Positions 34,738-43,169 of a stretch of DNA of 64,000 nucleotides are shown piece by piece. The notes beneath the pieces were generated by a model, which was not told where the DNA came from, searched no databases, and saw only the letters and a program-made list of their open reading frames with translations. The position numbers and the translations under genes are program-made. Source of the DNA: Fidelibacterota bacterium. GTDB lineage: Bacteria; Pseudomonadota; Alphaproteobacteria; Rhodospirillales; Rhodospirillaceae. The stretch lies in NCBI GenBank assembly GCA_947475895.1, contig CANJMF010000008.1, positions 56,682 through 120,681 on the forward strand. The letters run 5' to 3'. Every line of letters starts with the position of its first letter. Positions within the stretch are counted from its first letter, which is position 1.

Positions 34738-35742
34738 ATGGTAAAGAAGAAGGTACTCGTCACGGGCGCCGATGGATTCATCGGCTCGCATTTGACAGAA
34801 GCACTAGTGAGGGCGGGGCACGAGGTGCGCGCCTTCGTGCTCTACAACTCATTCAATTCGTGGGGCTGGCTCGATCACTGCGATCCGGCAGTCAAAGGCA
34901 AGTTCGAGGTATTCGCGGGCGACGTGCGCGACTATCAGTCCGTCGTCACCGGGATGAAAGGTTGCGATGCGGTGTTGCATCTCGCCGCGCTGATCGCCAT
35001 TCCCTATTCGTACTATGCGCCGTCGTCTTACGTGGACACCAACGTCAAAGGTACACTGAACGTGGTGCAGGCCGCACGCGACTTAGGCGTCGCAAAAGTC
35101 GTGCATACATCGACCAGTGAAGTTTATGGCACGGCCCAGTTCGTTCCGATCACTGAAGAGCATCCGCTGCAGGGCCAGTCGCCGTACTCGGCCTCCAAGA
35201 TTGGTGCCGACCATATCGCGCTGTCCTACTACACATCCTTCAAAACACCCGTTGCAGTCCTGCGGCCTTTCAATACTTACGGCCCGCGTCAGTCGGCGCG
35301 CGCGGTGATTCCCACGATCATTACGCAAATCGCCCAAGGCGCTCGCACCATTAAGCTGGGATCGTTGGAACCGACACGCGATTTTTCATTCGTCGAGGAC
35401 ACGGTTAGCGGCTTTATGGCCGCGATGGACAACGACGCCATTCTTGGCACCGTAACCAACGTCGGCAGCGGGTTTGAAATCTCCATTGGCGATACGGCAA
35501 AAGCCATTGCCGAAACGATGGGGCAAACAGTATCCATCGTGACCGAAGATCAGCGCATTCGCCCGAAAGACAGCGAGGTCGAGCGCTTGTTCGCCAGTTA
35601 TGACAAAGCCCAAAAGCTTATGAATTGGCAGCCCGCGCACGGTGGTCTTGATGGCTTCAAGCGTGGCCTGAAGAAGACCGTCGATTGGTTCACGCGCGCC
35701 GAGAATCTCGCACGCTACAAAAGCGACATCTACAACCTTTGA
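34738..35742 (+). CDS. legB: NAD-dependent sugar-nucleotide 4,6-dehydratase, LegB type
   Basis: 334 residues from the ATG at 34738; a TTG 14 codons upstream gives a non-conserved extension. Extended SDR: VLVTGADGFIGSH (7-19) is the NAD loop, TSTSEVYG (125-132) carries the active Thr/Ser region, and Tyr150/Lys154 in YSASK are catalytic. It matches what I recall of the epimerase/dehydratase family that accompanies neuABCD-like cassettes (LLPSF_EDH_00030, LegB). It should dehydrate GDP- or UDP-GlcNAc at the first committed step toward legionaminic-type acids. First gene of a four-gene operon, 7 bp before legC. Confidence 0.87.
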   Translation: MVKKKVLVTGADGFIGSHLTEALVRAGHEVRAFVLYNSFNSWGWLDHCDPAVKGKFEVFAGDVRDYQSVVTGMKGCDAVLHLAALIAIPYSYYAPSSYVDTNVKGTLNVVQAARDLGVAKVVHTSTSEVYGTAQFVPITEEHPLQGQSPYSASKIGADHIALSYYTSFKTPVAVLRPFNTYGPRQSARAVIPTIITQIAQGARTIKLGSLEPTRDFSFVEDTVSGFMAAMDNDAILGTVTNVGSGFEISIGDTAKAIAETMGQTVSIVTEDQRIRPKDSEVERLFASYDKAQKLMNWQPAHGGLDGFKRGLKKTVDWFTRAENLARYKSDIYNL

Positions 35743-35749
35743 GCCTGTC

Positions 35750-36931
35750 TTGAGCGACGATATCTCCAGCATAATCGATACCCTCTGGACGGTTTTGCCG
35801 CGCGGCGGCGGCCGAACCATCGGGCTTCACGAACCCGAATTCGGCGCGACAGAGCGCGCGTATCTCCTCGATTGTATTGATTCCACGTTTGTCTCGTCGG
35901 TTGGGAAGTACGTCGATCGTTTCGAACAGATGCTCTGTGACTTCACAGGTGCGAAACGCGCTGTGGCTGTGATGAACGGCACGGCCGCGTTGCATATTGC
36001 CCTGCAGGTCGCCGGCGTTAAGACAGGCGACGAGGTGCTCGTTCCGGATCTGACGTTTATCGCCAGCGCGAATGCCGTGAGTTATTGCGGGGCGACACCA
36101 CACTTCGTTGATAGCAACGCGTCAACCCTTGGCCTCGACCCCGAGAAGGTAGATCGTTGGCTAGGCGAAACCGCAAGCGTTGTGGACGGCGTTTGCCGCA
36201 ACAAAAAAACCGGTGCCCGCATCGCGGCCGTGGTGCCTATGCATACCTTCGGTCACCCCGTCGATCTCGATGCCTTGATCGATGTGGCGGCGCGCTGGAA
36301 GCTTCCCATTGTTGAGGACGCGGCGGAATCGCTCGGCTCGTATTACAAGGGCAAGCACACGGGGCGCCTTGGCGTCATGGGTGTGCTGAGCTTTAACGGA
36401 AATAAAACGATCACCACCGGCGGCGGTGGCGCCGTTATTACCGATGACGTCAAGCTAGCCGATCGACTCAAGCACCTTACGACCACGGCCAAGGTGAAGC
36501 ACGCCTGGGACTTCATTCATGACGAAGTCGGCTACAATTATCGTATGCCGAACCTCAATGCGGCCTTAGGCTGCGCGCAAATGGAGAAATTGCCCGAATT
36601 TCTGGCAGAAAAGCGCGCGCTTGCCGCCAAATACCGCGCGGTGTTTGCCGGTCATCCGGTCGCGGCGTTTGTGGATGAGCCAGCGAATTCGCACAGCAAT
36701 TTCTGGCTCAATGTTCTGTTGCTGCGCGCCGACAAAGCCGACTTGCTTCCGGCGCTTCTTGAGCGCACAAACGCGGCGGGCATAGGCACAAGGCCGGTCT
36801 GGACGCTCATGCATAAACTGCCGATGTACGCGCATTGTCCGCGTATGGATGTGTCGACGTCCGAAGATCTCGCACACCGCTTGATAAACGTACCTTCCAG
36901 TGCACATCTAGGAAGAGCACATGCGGCGTAA
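35750..36931 (+). CDS. legC: PLP-dependent sugar aminotransferase, LegC type
   Basis: 393 residues, DegT/DnrJ/EryC1 superfamily. IGLHEPEFGATERAYL and SSVGKYVDRFEQ at the N-terminus are typical of the LegC subgroup. The Schiff-base lysine is in FNGNKTITTGGGG (near residue 221). It should install the 4-amino group on the 4-keto sugar nucleotide made by the upstream dehydratase. The start is TTG at 35750; no ATG is available in frame ahead of the conserved N-terminus. The 3' end overlaps the next gene by 11 bases. Confidence 0.85.
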   Translation: MSDDISSIIDTLWTVLPRGGGRTIGLHEPEFGATERAYLLDCIDSTFVSSVGKYVDRFEQMLCDFTGAKRAVAVMNGTAALHIALQVAGVKTGDEVLVPDLTFIASANAVSYCGATPHFVDSNASTLGLDPEKVDRWLGETASVVDGVCRNKKTGARIAAVVPMHTFGHPVDLDALIDVAARWKLPIVEDAAESLGSYYKGKHTGRLGVMGVLSFNGNKTITTGGGGAVITDDVKLADRLKHLTTTAKVKHAWDFIHDEVGYNYRMPNLNAALGCAQMEKLPEFLAEKRALAAKYRAVFAGHPVAAFVDEPANSHSNFWLNVLLLRADKADLLPALLERTNAAGIGTRPVWTLMHKLPMYAHCPRMDVSTSEDLAHRLINVPSSAHLGRAHAA

Positions 36932-38099
36932 ACCATTAAAAATTTGCGCGGTGACAAGCACGCGCGCGGATTGGGGATTGTTGCTGCCGGTGTTGAAGGC
37001 AGTGCAAAAGGATCGCGACTTCGATCTTAAAATCATTGCGACCGGGCAGCATCTCGTGGTGGGAGCAGGCGATACGCGCCGCGCTATAAAAGCCGATGGT
37101 TTTAAAATCGACGCTCTGGTTGATATGAAATTGGTGGGCGATACACCGGCACAACTTACTCGGTCTCTGGGTGTTGGAATTGCTGGTGTCGGTGACGCCC
37201 TCGCAAAAATAAAGCCGGATCTCGTATTTGTGCTGGGTGATCGCTACGAAATTCTCGGCGCGACGATGGCTGCGACGCTTGCGCGTGTACCTGTTATACA
37301 TGGTTGGGGTGGCGATATCACGGAGGGCGCCATTGACGACGCGATCCGTCACGCCATTACTAAGTTGTCCCATGTGCATTTTGTGACAAATGCCGCCGCG
37401 CAGCGCCGCTTATGCCAAATGGGCGAAAATCCCGCGCATGTCGCCGTCGTCGGCAGCAGCGGAATCGAACTTTTACGCACGATCGCTCTGTTGGGCCGAA
37501 ACGCATTTTTTGAATCCGTAAAACTTGATTCGCGTCGCAAAACCATTGTTGTGACATTCCACCCAGAAACGCTTTCGGCGAAAACGCAAGATCATTGCCG
37601 TGAAATGCTCGCGGCTCTCGATCGGCTTGATTCGAAGATTCAAATTTTGTGCTGCGGTACCAATGCCGATGTGCAGGGACGCGCGATCGAGCGGTTGGTG
37701 AAAACGTTCGTTGCCTCTCATACGAACGCCGTCTTCTATTCTTCCTTGGGTTCGCAACGTTATCTCAGCGCACTTAAGCATTGCGACGTTGTCATCGGCA
37801 ACTCATCGAGCGGTATCTACGAAGCGCCCAGCTTTAAAACGCCCACGGTGAATATCGGCGATCGTCAAAAAGGCCGTCTTCGCGCCGAATCTGTGATCGA
37901 TGTCGTGCCGACGCGCGCGGCGATTTATGAGGCGATATGCAAGGCGTTCGAGATGGATTGTCGTGCCGTCAAAAACCCTTATGGAGACGGACACGCGTCT
38001 ACGCGCACTCTCAAGGCGTTGCGGAAAATATTGGCGACCGTCAAATGGGACGCGGCGAGCCTCTTACGAAAGACTTTTTACACATGGCCAAATCATTGA
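36921..38099 (+). CDS. legG: hydrolysing NDP-sugar 2-epimerase, NeuC/LegG type
   Basis: 392 residues, GT-B-like 2-epimerase fold. VTSTRADWGLLLPVL at the N-terminus, VLGDRYEILGATMAA and HGWGGDITEGAIDDAIRHAITKLSH are the NeuC/LegG landmarks. VTFHPETLS and GNSSSGIYEAPSFKTPTVNIGDRQKGR follow in the C-terminal half. It hydrolyses the NDP-sugar and inverts C2, giving a ManNAc-type 6-deoxy diamino sugar for condensation by the next enzyme. It overlaps legC by 11 and the synthase gene by 16 bases, so the four genes are one translational unit. Confidence 0.92.
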   Translation: MRRKPLKICAVTSTRADWGLLLPVLKAVQKDRDFDLKIIATGQHLVVGAGDTRRAIKADGFKIDALVDMKLVGDTPAQLTRSLGVGIAGVGDALAKIKPDLVFVLGDRYEILGATMAATLARVPVIHGWGGDITEGAIDDAIRHAITKLSHVHFVTNAAAQRRLCQMGENPAHVAVVGSSGIELLRTIALLGRNAFFESVKLDSRRKTIVVTFHPETLSAKTQDHCREMLAALDRLDSKIQILCCGTNADVQGRAIERLVKTFVASHTNAVFYSSLGSQRYLSALKHCDVVIGNSSSGIYEAPSFKTPTVNIGDRQKGRLRAESVIDVVPTRAAIYEAICKAFEMDCRAVKNPYGDGHASTRTLKALRKILATVKWDAASLLRKTFYTWPNH

Positions 38100-39175
38100 A
38101 ACGCGCGCCGCACACCGTGATTATCGCTGAAGCTGGCGTTAACCATAATGGGTCTATCACCATGGCGTTAAAGCTGGTCGATGCCGCAGCTGCCGCCGGC
38201 GCAGATTTCGTCAAGTTTCAGACTTTTAAGGCCAATAAGCTGGCTTCGGCTTTGGCGCCCAAGGCGGCCTATCAAAAGCAAACGACAGGCGTGAAGCAAA
38301 GTCAGCTCGAAATGCTGCGTGCGCTTGAACTCAGTCCTGCAGACCATCGGGCTTTGATTGCGCATTGCCGCAAGCGAAAAATCGCATTTCTGTCGACGCC
38401 GTTCGATGGCGAGAGTCTCGATTTCCTAGTCAACAAGCTGGGGATGACGTTGTTGAAACTCCCCTCGGGCGAGCTGACCAACCCCATCTTGCTGCTAAAA
38501 GCAGCGCGCACACGCCTTCCTGTCATCCTGTCCACAGGCATGGCAACGTTGCCTGAGATCGAAATCGCATTGGGCGTTTTGGCATTCGGCTACCTGCGCA
38601 CCAAAGGCAAACCTACGCGCGCGGCGTTCAAGAAAGCTTACGCAAGCCCTAAGGGCAAAAGCTTCCTCAATAAACTCGTTACACTTTTGCATTGTACAAC
38701 CGAATACCCTGCACCGTTCGAGGATGTGAATCTCCGAGCCATGGACACAATGGTTGAGGCGTTCGGCCTACCTGTCGGTTATTCCGATCATACGCCGGGG
38801 ACCAGCGTCAGCATTGCCGCAGTGGCTCGCAGCGCGGTCTTGATCGAAAAGCATATGACGCTCGATCGCACGTTGCCGGGGCCTGATCATCGCGCATCTA
38901 TCGAGCCCGATGAATTCAAAGCAATGGTGACGGCAATTCGCGAAATTGAATCTGCATTGGGTGATGGGCGCAAAATCTGTCGCCCATCGGAGGCCAAGAA
39001 TAAAACCGTGGCACGCAAAAGTCTGGTAGCCGCATGCTGCATTGCACGCGGCGAAGTTTTTACCGCTGAAAATATTACGGCGAAACGGCCCGGAAATGGA
39101 CGGTCAGTTTATGATTATTGGACGCTTCTGGGGCAGCGCGCTAAGCGTTCCTACAGCGAGAACGACCCCCTATAA
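38084..39175 (+). CDS. legI: nonulosonic acid synthase, NeuB/LegI type
   Basis: 363 residues from the ATG at 38084 (the longer frame starts inside legG). TIM-barrel NeuB domain: IIAEAGVNHNG (13-23), VKFQTFKANKL, LSTPFDGESLDFL, GYSDHTPG and IEKHMTLDR. A C-terminal SAF (antifreeze-like) domain begins at RKSLVAACCIARGE. It condenses phosphoenolpyruvate with the C6 sugar to give the nine-carbon acid. The neuraminate, legionaminate and pseudaminate synthases share this fold; the legionaminate call follows from legB/legC context. It converges with the next gene, overlapping by 6 bases. Confidence 0.92.
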   Translation: MAKSLKRAPHTVIIAEAGVNHNGSITMALKLVDAAAAAGADFVKFQTFKANKLASALAPKAAYQKQTTGVKQSQLEMLRALELSPADHRALIAHCRKRKIAFLSTPFDGESLDFLVNKLGMTLLKLPSGELTNPILLLKAARTRLPVILSTGMATLPEIEIALGVLAFGYLRTKGKPTRAAFKKAYASPKGKSFLNKLVTLLHCTTEYPAPFEDVNLRAMDTMVEAFGLPVGYSDHTPGTSVSIAAVARSAVLIEKHMTLDRTLPGPDHRASIEPDEFKAMVTAIREIESALGDGRKICRPSEAKNKTVARKSLVAACCIARGEVFTAENITAKRPGNGRSVYDYWTLLGQRAKRSYSENDPL

Positions 39176-40237
39176 TGCGCGTTGCGACGGCGGCACTAAC
39201 AAGTCGGGTCGCAGTTTGCGCACAATCGGCAGCGAAATCGCATTGGCGCGCGAACCCGTGATTTGACGCGGCACCAGCGGCCGCCAGCCAGGACAGTCCT
39301 TCGTTACGTTGAACATTTCATCGGTCGCCGCCAATAACTCAGACGCAGTGTTGCGATGATATTTGGCTGTCGTCTGGTTGAAGGTGGTGACAAGAAGTCC
39401 GGCGTCAAAGGCTTCTTGTTGGCGGTGAATTTTGCCATTCACCTCGATGCTCTGAGTCACGATGTAATCTTTCTCGCCCCAAGCGCCGAGGCAAAGAGTC
39501 TGGTCCGTGTTGGCCGTCGGCACACCGAAAGCCGAGCCATATGACGCTGGGCCCGACGACGAGCCGACGAAGAAACGCGAACGAGCAACCGCAAAAATTT
39601 GCAGGAATTCCGAATTCGGAACTTTAGCGAGATCGACCACGCCCTTCAGCTGCGGAAGTGTTGTCGGCGTCGGGTGGCCGAGACGAACAACTTGGCCACC
39701 AAGAGCGACTACATGTCGTATGGCGGCAAAATAAGGTTCGGGGTCGAAGATCGTGCGCACGGCGTTTGGACCGCGGAACTCATAGCCGCCTTCTTTCCAG
39801 TAGAACGCGGCGATCCATTTGGTTGGGTCCAAGCCGAGGTTAATAAGCGCTTGATCATGTTCGGGCGCGGTTTGGGCGGGTGGGCAGAGTGTGGTCGTTG
39901 GAATCGTGTTGAGCATCAACTCATTCAGCATGGCGCCGGTCAATACCAGCTCCGTGAGATGCAATTTGTGATCTTCCCAGAACTTCACATTCTGGCTTGG
40001 CCGGCCGGCGTGCACATCGAAATAATCGAGGGGGATGCCCTGTGATTCCGGCGGCAGTGTGACGACCCCCGACGCATTCCACATGCATCGTACGATCGGC
40101 TCTTTATAGGGCCGATCATTGCGGTAATAGACGAACAGTTGGCTGTCGTCGAATAGCTCTTTGATCGAGCTAATAAGCGCCGCATACGATACGAAATCGC
40201 CGAGCGCACGACAGGGAATATAAGCAAAAATTTTCAT
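39170..40237 (-). CDS. putative glycosyltransferase (TIGR04372-like)
   Basis: 355 residues. It starts KIFAYIPCRALGDFVSYAALISSIKELF, a GT-B-type first strand with a glycine/acidic turn. Later it has VVRLGHPTP and FVGSSSGPASYGSAFGVPT, the late donor-binding element shared with heptosyltransferase-like enzymes and with the putative glycosyltransferase family I recall as TIGR04372. No membrane helix. It is the last gene of the long minus-strand operon. It probably transfers one of the sugars made by the cluster; donor and acceptor unknown. Confidence 0.72.
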   Translation of the reverse strand: MKIFAYIPCRALGDFVSYAALISSIKELFDDSQLFVYYRNDRPYKEPIVRCMWNASGVVTLPPESQGIPLDYFDVHAGRPSQNVKFWEDHKLHLTELVLTGAMLNELMLNTIPTTTLCPPAQTAPEHDQALINLGLDPTKWIAAFYWKEGGYEFRGPNAVRTIFDPEPYFAAIRHVVALGGQVVRLGHPTPTTLPQLKGVVDLAKVPNSEFLQIFAVARSRFFVGSSSGPASYGSAFGVPTANTDQTLCLGAWGEKDYIVTQSIEVNGKIHRQQEAFDAGLLVTTFNQTTAKYHRNTASELLAATDEMFNVTKDCPGWRPLVPRQITGSRANAISLPIVRKLRPDLLVPPSQRAL

Positions 40238-40252
40238 GTGAAAAAATCTGGG

Positions 40253-40996
40253 TTAGATGTGCGTGCGCCGGATGGCGAATTCGATACTGACGCGCGATCG
40301 ATCCGTCATGTGGCCGATCCCTTGATGCAGCAGATCGACGTGAAAGGCAACGCACTGCCCCGGAGTCAGCTGCAAGGGAGAGAGCTTGATGTCAGGCGCG
40401 CGTGGATCGGTCATCAGCGGTTTCATGCGTCCGTGCCGCATCTCGCCGGTGTAGGCCAGGTTCATTTTGTGCGAGTCCACCGCAACGGATATGCCGCTCA
40501 GGCCTGGCTCCGAGAAGACCGGAAACCATACTTTCACAATCCGCTGCTGCTCATCGGGGGGCATATGGTTGGTCACGGTATAGAACCAGGCGTCGGCATG
40601 GGCGCCGGCCACGTCGCCGGGCTGCTTCGGGCGCACAAGCCGCCAATAAATCTCGGGATAGCCAAGCCCTTCGATGTCGGCGATCTCATAAGTGCCGAAT
40701 GTCGCTTCGAGGAAACCGAAAATCGTCAGCCGTTCGCACAGTTCCGCGACTTCTGCCGGCGTGAATAGGCGCGCGTCCTTGCCCCACGCCGAGGCGTGAT
40801 CGATCAGGTGCGAAATCTTGTGATAGTCGAAGATCGATGTTCCGGCGATCGTGTCGCTGAGCGCCGGATATTTCGATGTCAGGACGTTCCGCCATTTGCG
40901 CTGAACGAAATCTTGCAGCCACGCGACTTCGGACTCGGGCGGTGTCGGGCCGATGATATACCCAGGACCGACGTTGAATTCCGTTGCCGCCAGCAT
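40253..40996 (-). CDS. phytanoyl-CoA dioxygenase-like protein
   Basis: 247 residues. AGAHADAWF near residue 132 gives the HxD iron ligands. FHVDLLHQGIGH...SRVSIEFAIR near the C-terminus gives the distal His and the Arg that binds 2-oxoglutarate. Overall length fits a minimal double-stranded beta-helix enzyme. It lies between the radical SAM gene (19 bp upstream) and the glycosyltransferase gene. A hydroxylation or oxidation of a sugar or lipid intermediate is likely but unproven. It is not close by eye to the other PhyH-like protein at 32531. Confidence 0.75.
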   Translation of the reverse strand: MLAATEFNVGPGYIIGPTPPESEVAWLQDFVQRKWRNVLTSKYPALSDTIAGTSIFDYHKISHLIDHASAWGKDARLFTPAEVAELCERLTIFGFLEATFGTYEIADIEGLGYPEIYWRLVRPKQPGDVAGAHADAWFYTVTNHMPPDEQQRIVKVWFPVFSEPGLSGISVAVDSHKMNLAYTGEMRHGRMKPLMTDPRAPDIKLSPLQLTPGQCVAFHVDLLHQGIGHMTDRSRVSIEFAIRRTHI

Positions 40997-41015
40997 TTTC
41001 CCTGCCTGCGTCGAC

Positions 41016-42140
41016 CTAGACGAAATTGAGATGCTGCGGCGGTGTCGCGCCGGTCAAGTCGGGCAGATTGACGTAACCCTTCTCGTAGCTGTCGAGCGTC
41101 TCGTTAACCTTGTGCTGCAGGCACAGCGATCCGCACATCTTCTGCGCGTTGAAGTCCGGGCTCGCGAGATAGCGCATCACTTCCCAATAGCGGTCCGACG
41201 CAAAGATGTCCTTGAAGCGCGTCTCACATATGTTGCCGATGTGAAACTTCTTATAACGTTCGTTGAACAGCATGCCGCACGGCGCCACTAAACCCGAGCC
41301 TGACAGCTGGATCATGAAGGGCGCGCCGTAGCAGCGCTGATAGCTGCGCTGACCGGTGGCTTGGATCTTCGACCACTTCACGCTGACTTGATATTCGTCG
41401 TCCGACAGCGCTTCCGCCGCGTGTAGCGTTTCGTACATCTCGGCGTACTTTTGGTATTCCACGCCCAAATCGCCGTCTTCATTGTCCGAGCAATGCTTGA
41501 TCACGAGGTAATCGGGGCGGAGTTCTTTGCCGAGGCGCGCGAGCGGCATGATCTGATCGCGGTATTGGGGCATCAGCACCATCTGCAGGCCGATGGTGAC
41601 CGACAGATTGCGCTCCTTCTTGATGGCGACCATGTCGCGAATGTTCTGCACCACGCGGTCAAAATAATCAGGCTTCACGCCCATGATCTCGCCGTAGCGG
41701 TCGCGTTCGCCGGCCGAGATGTTGATGCGCAAATACGTCAGCGACGGCAGCACTTCTTCCAGCTTGCGGCGCGTCAGCACGAAGCCGTTGGTGCCGCAGG
41801 CCATGGACAGACCCAGGCTGTGGCCGTGTTTGCAGGCATCGACGAACACCGGCGAGATGGTGCTTTCGCCGTCCGAGACAAAGCTAATGCCCTTCACGCC
41901 GATCTCTTTGCAGTCATCCAGAAAGTCGGTGATCACTTGCTTGGTGATCGACTTGCGGTCGTTTTCCTGCAGCATGGCGTAGCAGTAATGGCACGCGTAG
42001 TTGCAAGCGCGCGTTAGCGCCATATCGATGGTGATGGGGGCGATACGCTCGCCGCGTTCCCAGGCTTGGATGCGGTCCTGATGCCACGCGATTTTGGTGC
42101 CATCGAGGATCAACTGGGTGTGGTCTGTCATGCCGGTCAT
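41016..42140 (-). CDS. radical SAM protein with SPASM-like C-terminus
   Basis: 374 residues. TRACNYACHYCY (near 43-54) is the CxxxCxxC motif that binds the SAM-cleaving 4Fe-4S cluster. VSDGESTISP corresponds to the GGE-type SAM contact. C-terminal cysteines in QRCYGAPF, APCGMLF and KMCGSLCLQHK suggest an auxiliary SPASM/twitch cluster. Such enzymes modify peptides, sugars or cofactors by radical chemistry; in this operon a sugar or nucleotide-sugar substrate is the simplest guess. The neighbour at 42163 (22 bp upstream) may be a partner. Start could be the first ATG or the one three codons later. Confidence 0.87.
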   Translation of the reverse strand: MTGMTDHTQLILDGTKIAWHQDRIQAWERGERIAPITIDMALTRACNYACHYCYAMLQENDRKSITKQVITDFLDDCKEIGVKGISFVSDGESTISPVFVDACKHGHSLGLSMACGTNGFVLTRRKLEEVLPSLTYLRINISAGERDRYGEIMGVKPDYFDRVVQNIRDMVAIKKERNLSVTIGLQMVLMPQYRDQIMPLARLGKELRPDYLVIKHCSDNEDGDLGVEYQKYAEMYETLHAAEALSDDEYQVSVKWSKIQATGQRSYQRCYGAPFMIQLSGSGLVAPCGMLFNERYKKFHIGNICETRFKDIFASDRYWEVMRYLASPDFNAQKMCGSLCLQHKVNETLDSYEKGYVNLPDLTGATPPQHLNFV

Positions 42141-42162
42141 GGTGACTCCTAAGCGCGTGTTT

Positions 42163-43134
42163 CTACAGGCGCCGAATGCGGTTGTTGTCCTTCAGCTCGG
42201 ACACAAAAAGCTCGATACGTTCGTTGGTGGCGTTGCGCACATGCCGCTCCAGCTGCATCAGGATAAACGGCTTCTGCGCGACGGGAAAATCTTCGCCGAA
42301 TTGCACGAACACGCGGTCATACTCGTCTATCTCGGTGACGATGATCGCACTCGCAAGGCTGACTTTTTTTAAGTAATCCGCGATCAGGCTTTCCAGATTC
42401 TGAGTGCGCACATCCGCTGGAATCTTGCGCCAGGCATCGGAAAGGCCGTGATCTTCGAAATTCCAATCCGCTGGATTGGGCTGCTCGGCCGCGTCGATGG
42501 CTTTGCGCAGCGCGTTCACAGCAGCACGGCTTGTCACGGAGTAGTTGGCGGGAATCAAAATCCCCTTCACCGGAGACGCTGCGGCCTGCTGAGATGCGAA
42601 TGCATACTGAACGCCGTGATCGCGCGCTTCGCGCAATCCCATGCCTTTCAGCGATTGAGCCAATGTGCCGATCAATGCCAGGTCTGCGGCGGGATCGCTC
42701 CACGTCAGCGCGGCGTCCGTGATGATTCCGTTGTTCGCGACCAGCTTGATCGTCCAACCGTCGCCGTTCCAGGCAATCGTCTTTTGCGCCGCCGCACCTG
42801 TGGCGACGGGCTGCGTTGTATGCCCGCCGGAGCGTGTGAATGCCAAGATGACCCGCTGGGCTTTGGACGCATCCAGTTTGATCATGAAGACGCCCTTGAG
42901 CGCGTCCGACAATTCCTTCATGTCCGCCGGCGATAGCGCTGCCGTGGCGATATCCACTTCGAAGGATTCGACGCCTTCAACGTCGGCTGCGTCCGCCATG
43001 TTGATCAGCGACTTCACGGGCTCGGGGTCGGGAACCCACGTGCGCAAGAAATCGCTGCCCGATCCGTGACCACGTAATTCGGTCAGCAGCGCGTTCTCGA
43101 ACATGTTCACAAGATTTTCGTACTCAAAACGCAT
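42163..43134 (-). CDS. protein of unknown function next to the radical SAM gene (323 aa)
   Basis: I do not recognise this family. No signal peptide or membrane helix and no cysteines were seen, so it is probably cytosolic. It reads as three parts: an acidic N-terminal third (about 1-95), a middle part with AWNGDGWTIKLVANNG and a Leu/Ala-rich helical stretch, and a C-terminal part with YDRVFVQFGEDF and the basic end KDNNRIRRL. It is packed between E1 beta and the radical SAM gene (35 and 22 bp gaps), so a role as substrate carrier or partner for one of them is conceivable. Confidence 0.75.
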   Translation of the reverse strand: MRFEYENLVNMFENALLTELRGHGSGSDFLRTWVPDPEPVKSLINMADAADVEGVESFEVDIATAALSPADMKELSDALKGVFMIKLDASKAQRVILAFTRSGGHTTQPVATGAAAQKTIAWNGDGWTIKLVANNGIITDAALTWSDPAADLALIGTLAQSLKGMGLREARDHGVQYAFASQQAAASPVKGILIPANYSVTSRAAVNALRKAIDAAEQPNPADWNFEDHGLSDAWRKIPADVRTQNLESLIADYLKKVSLASAIIVTEIDEYDRVFVQFGEDFPVAQKPFILMQLERHVRNATNERIELFVSELKDNNRIRRL

Positions 43135-43169
43135 AGCGTCACTTTCACTCGAATTAGAACAGACCCGAT

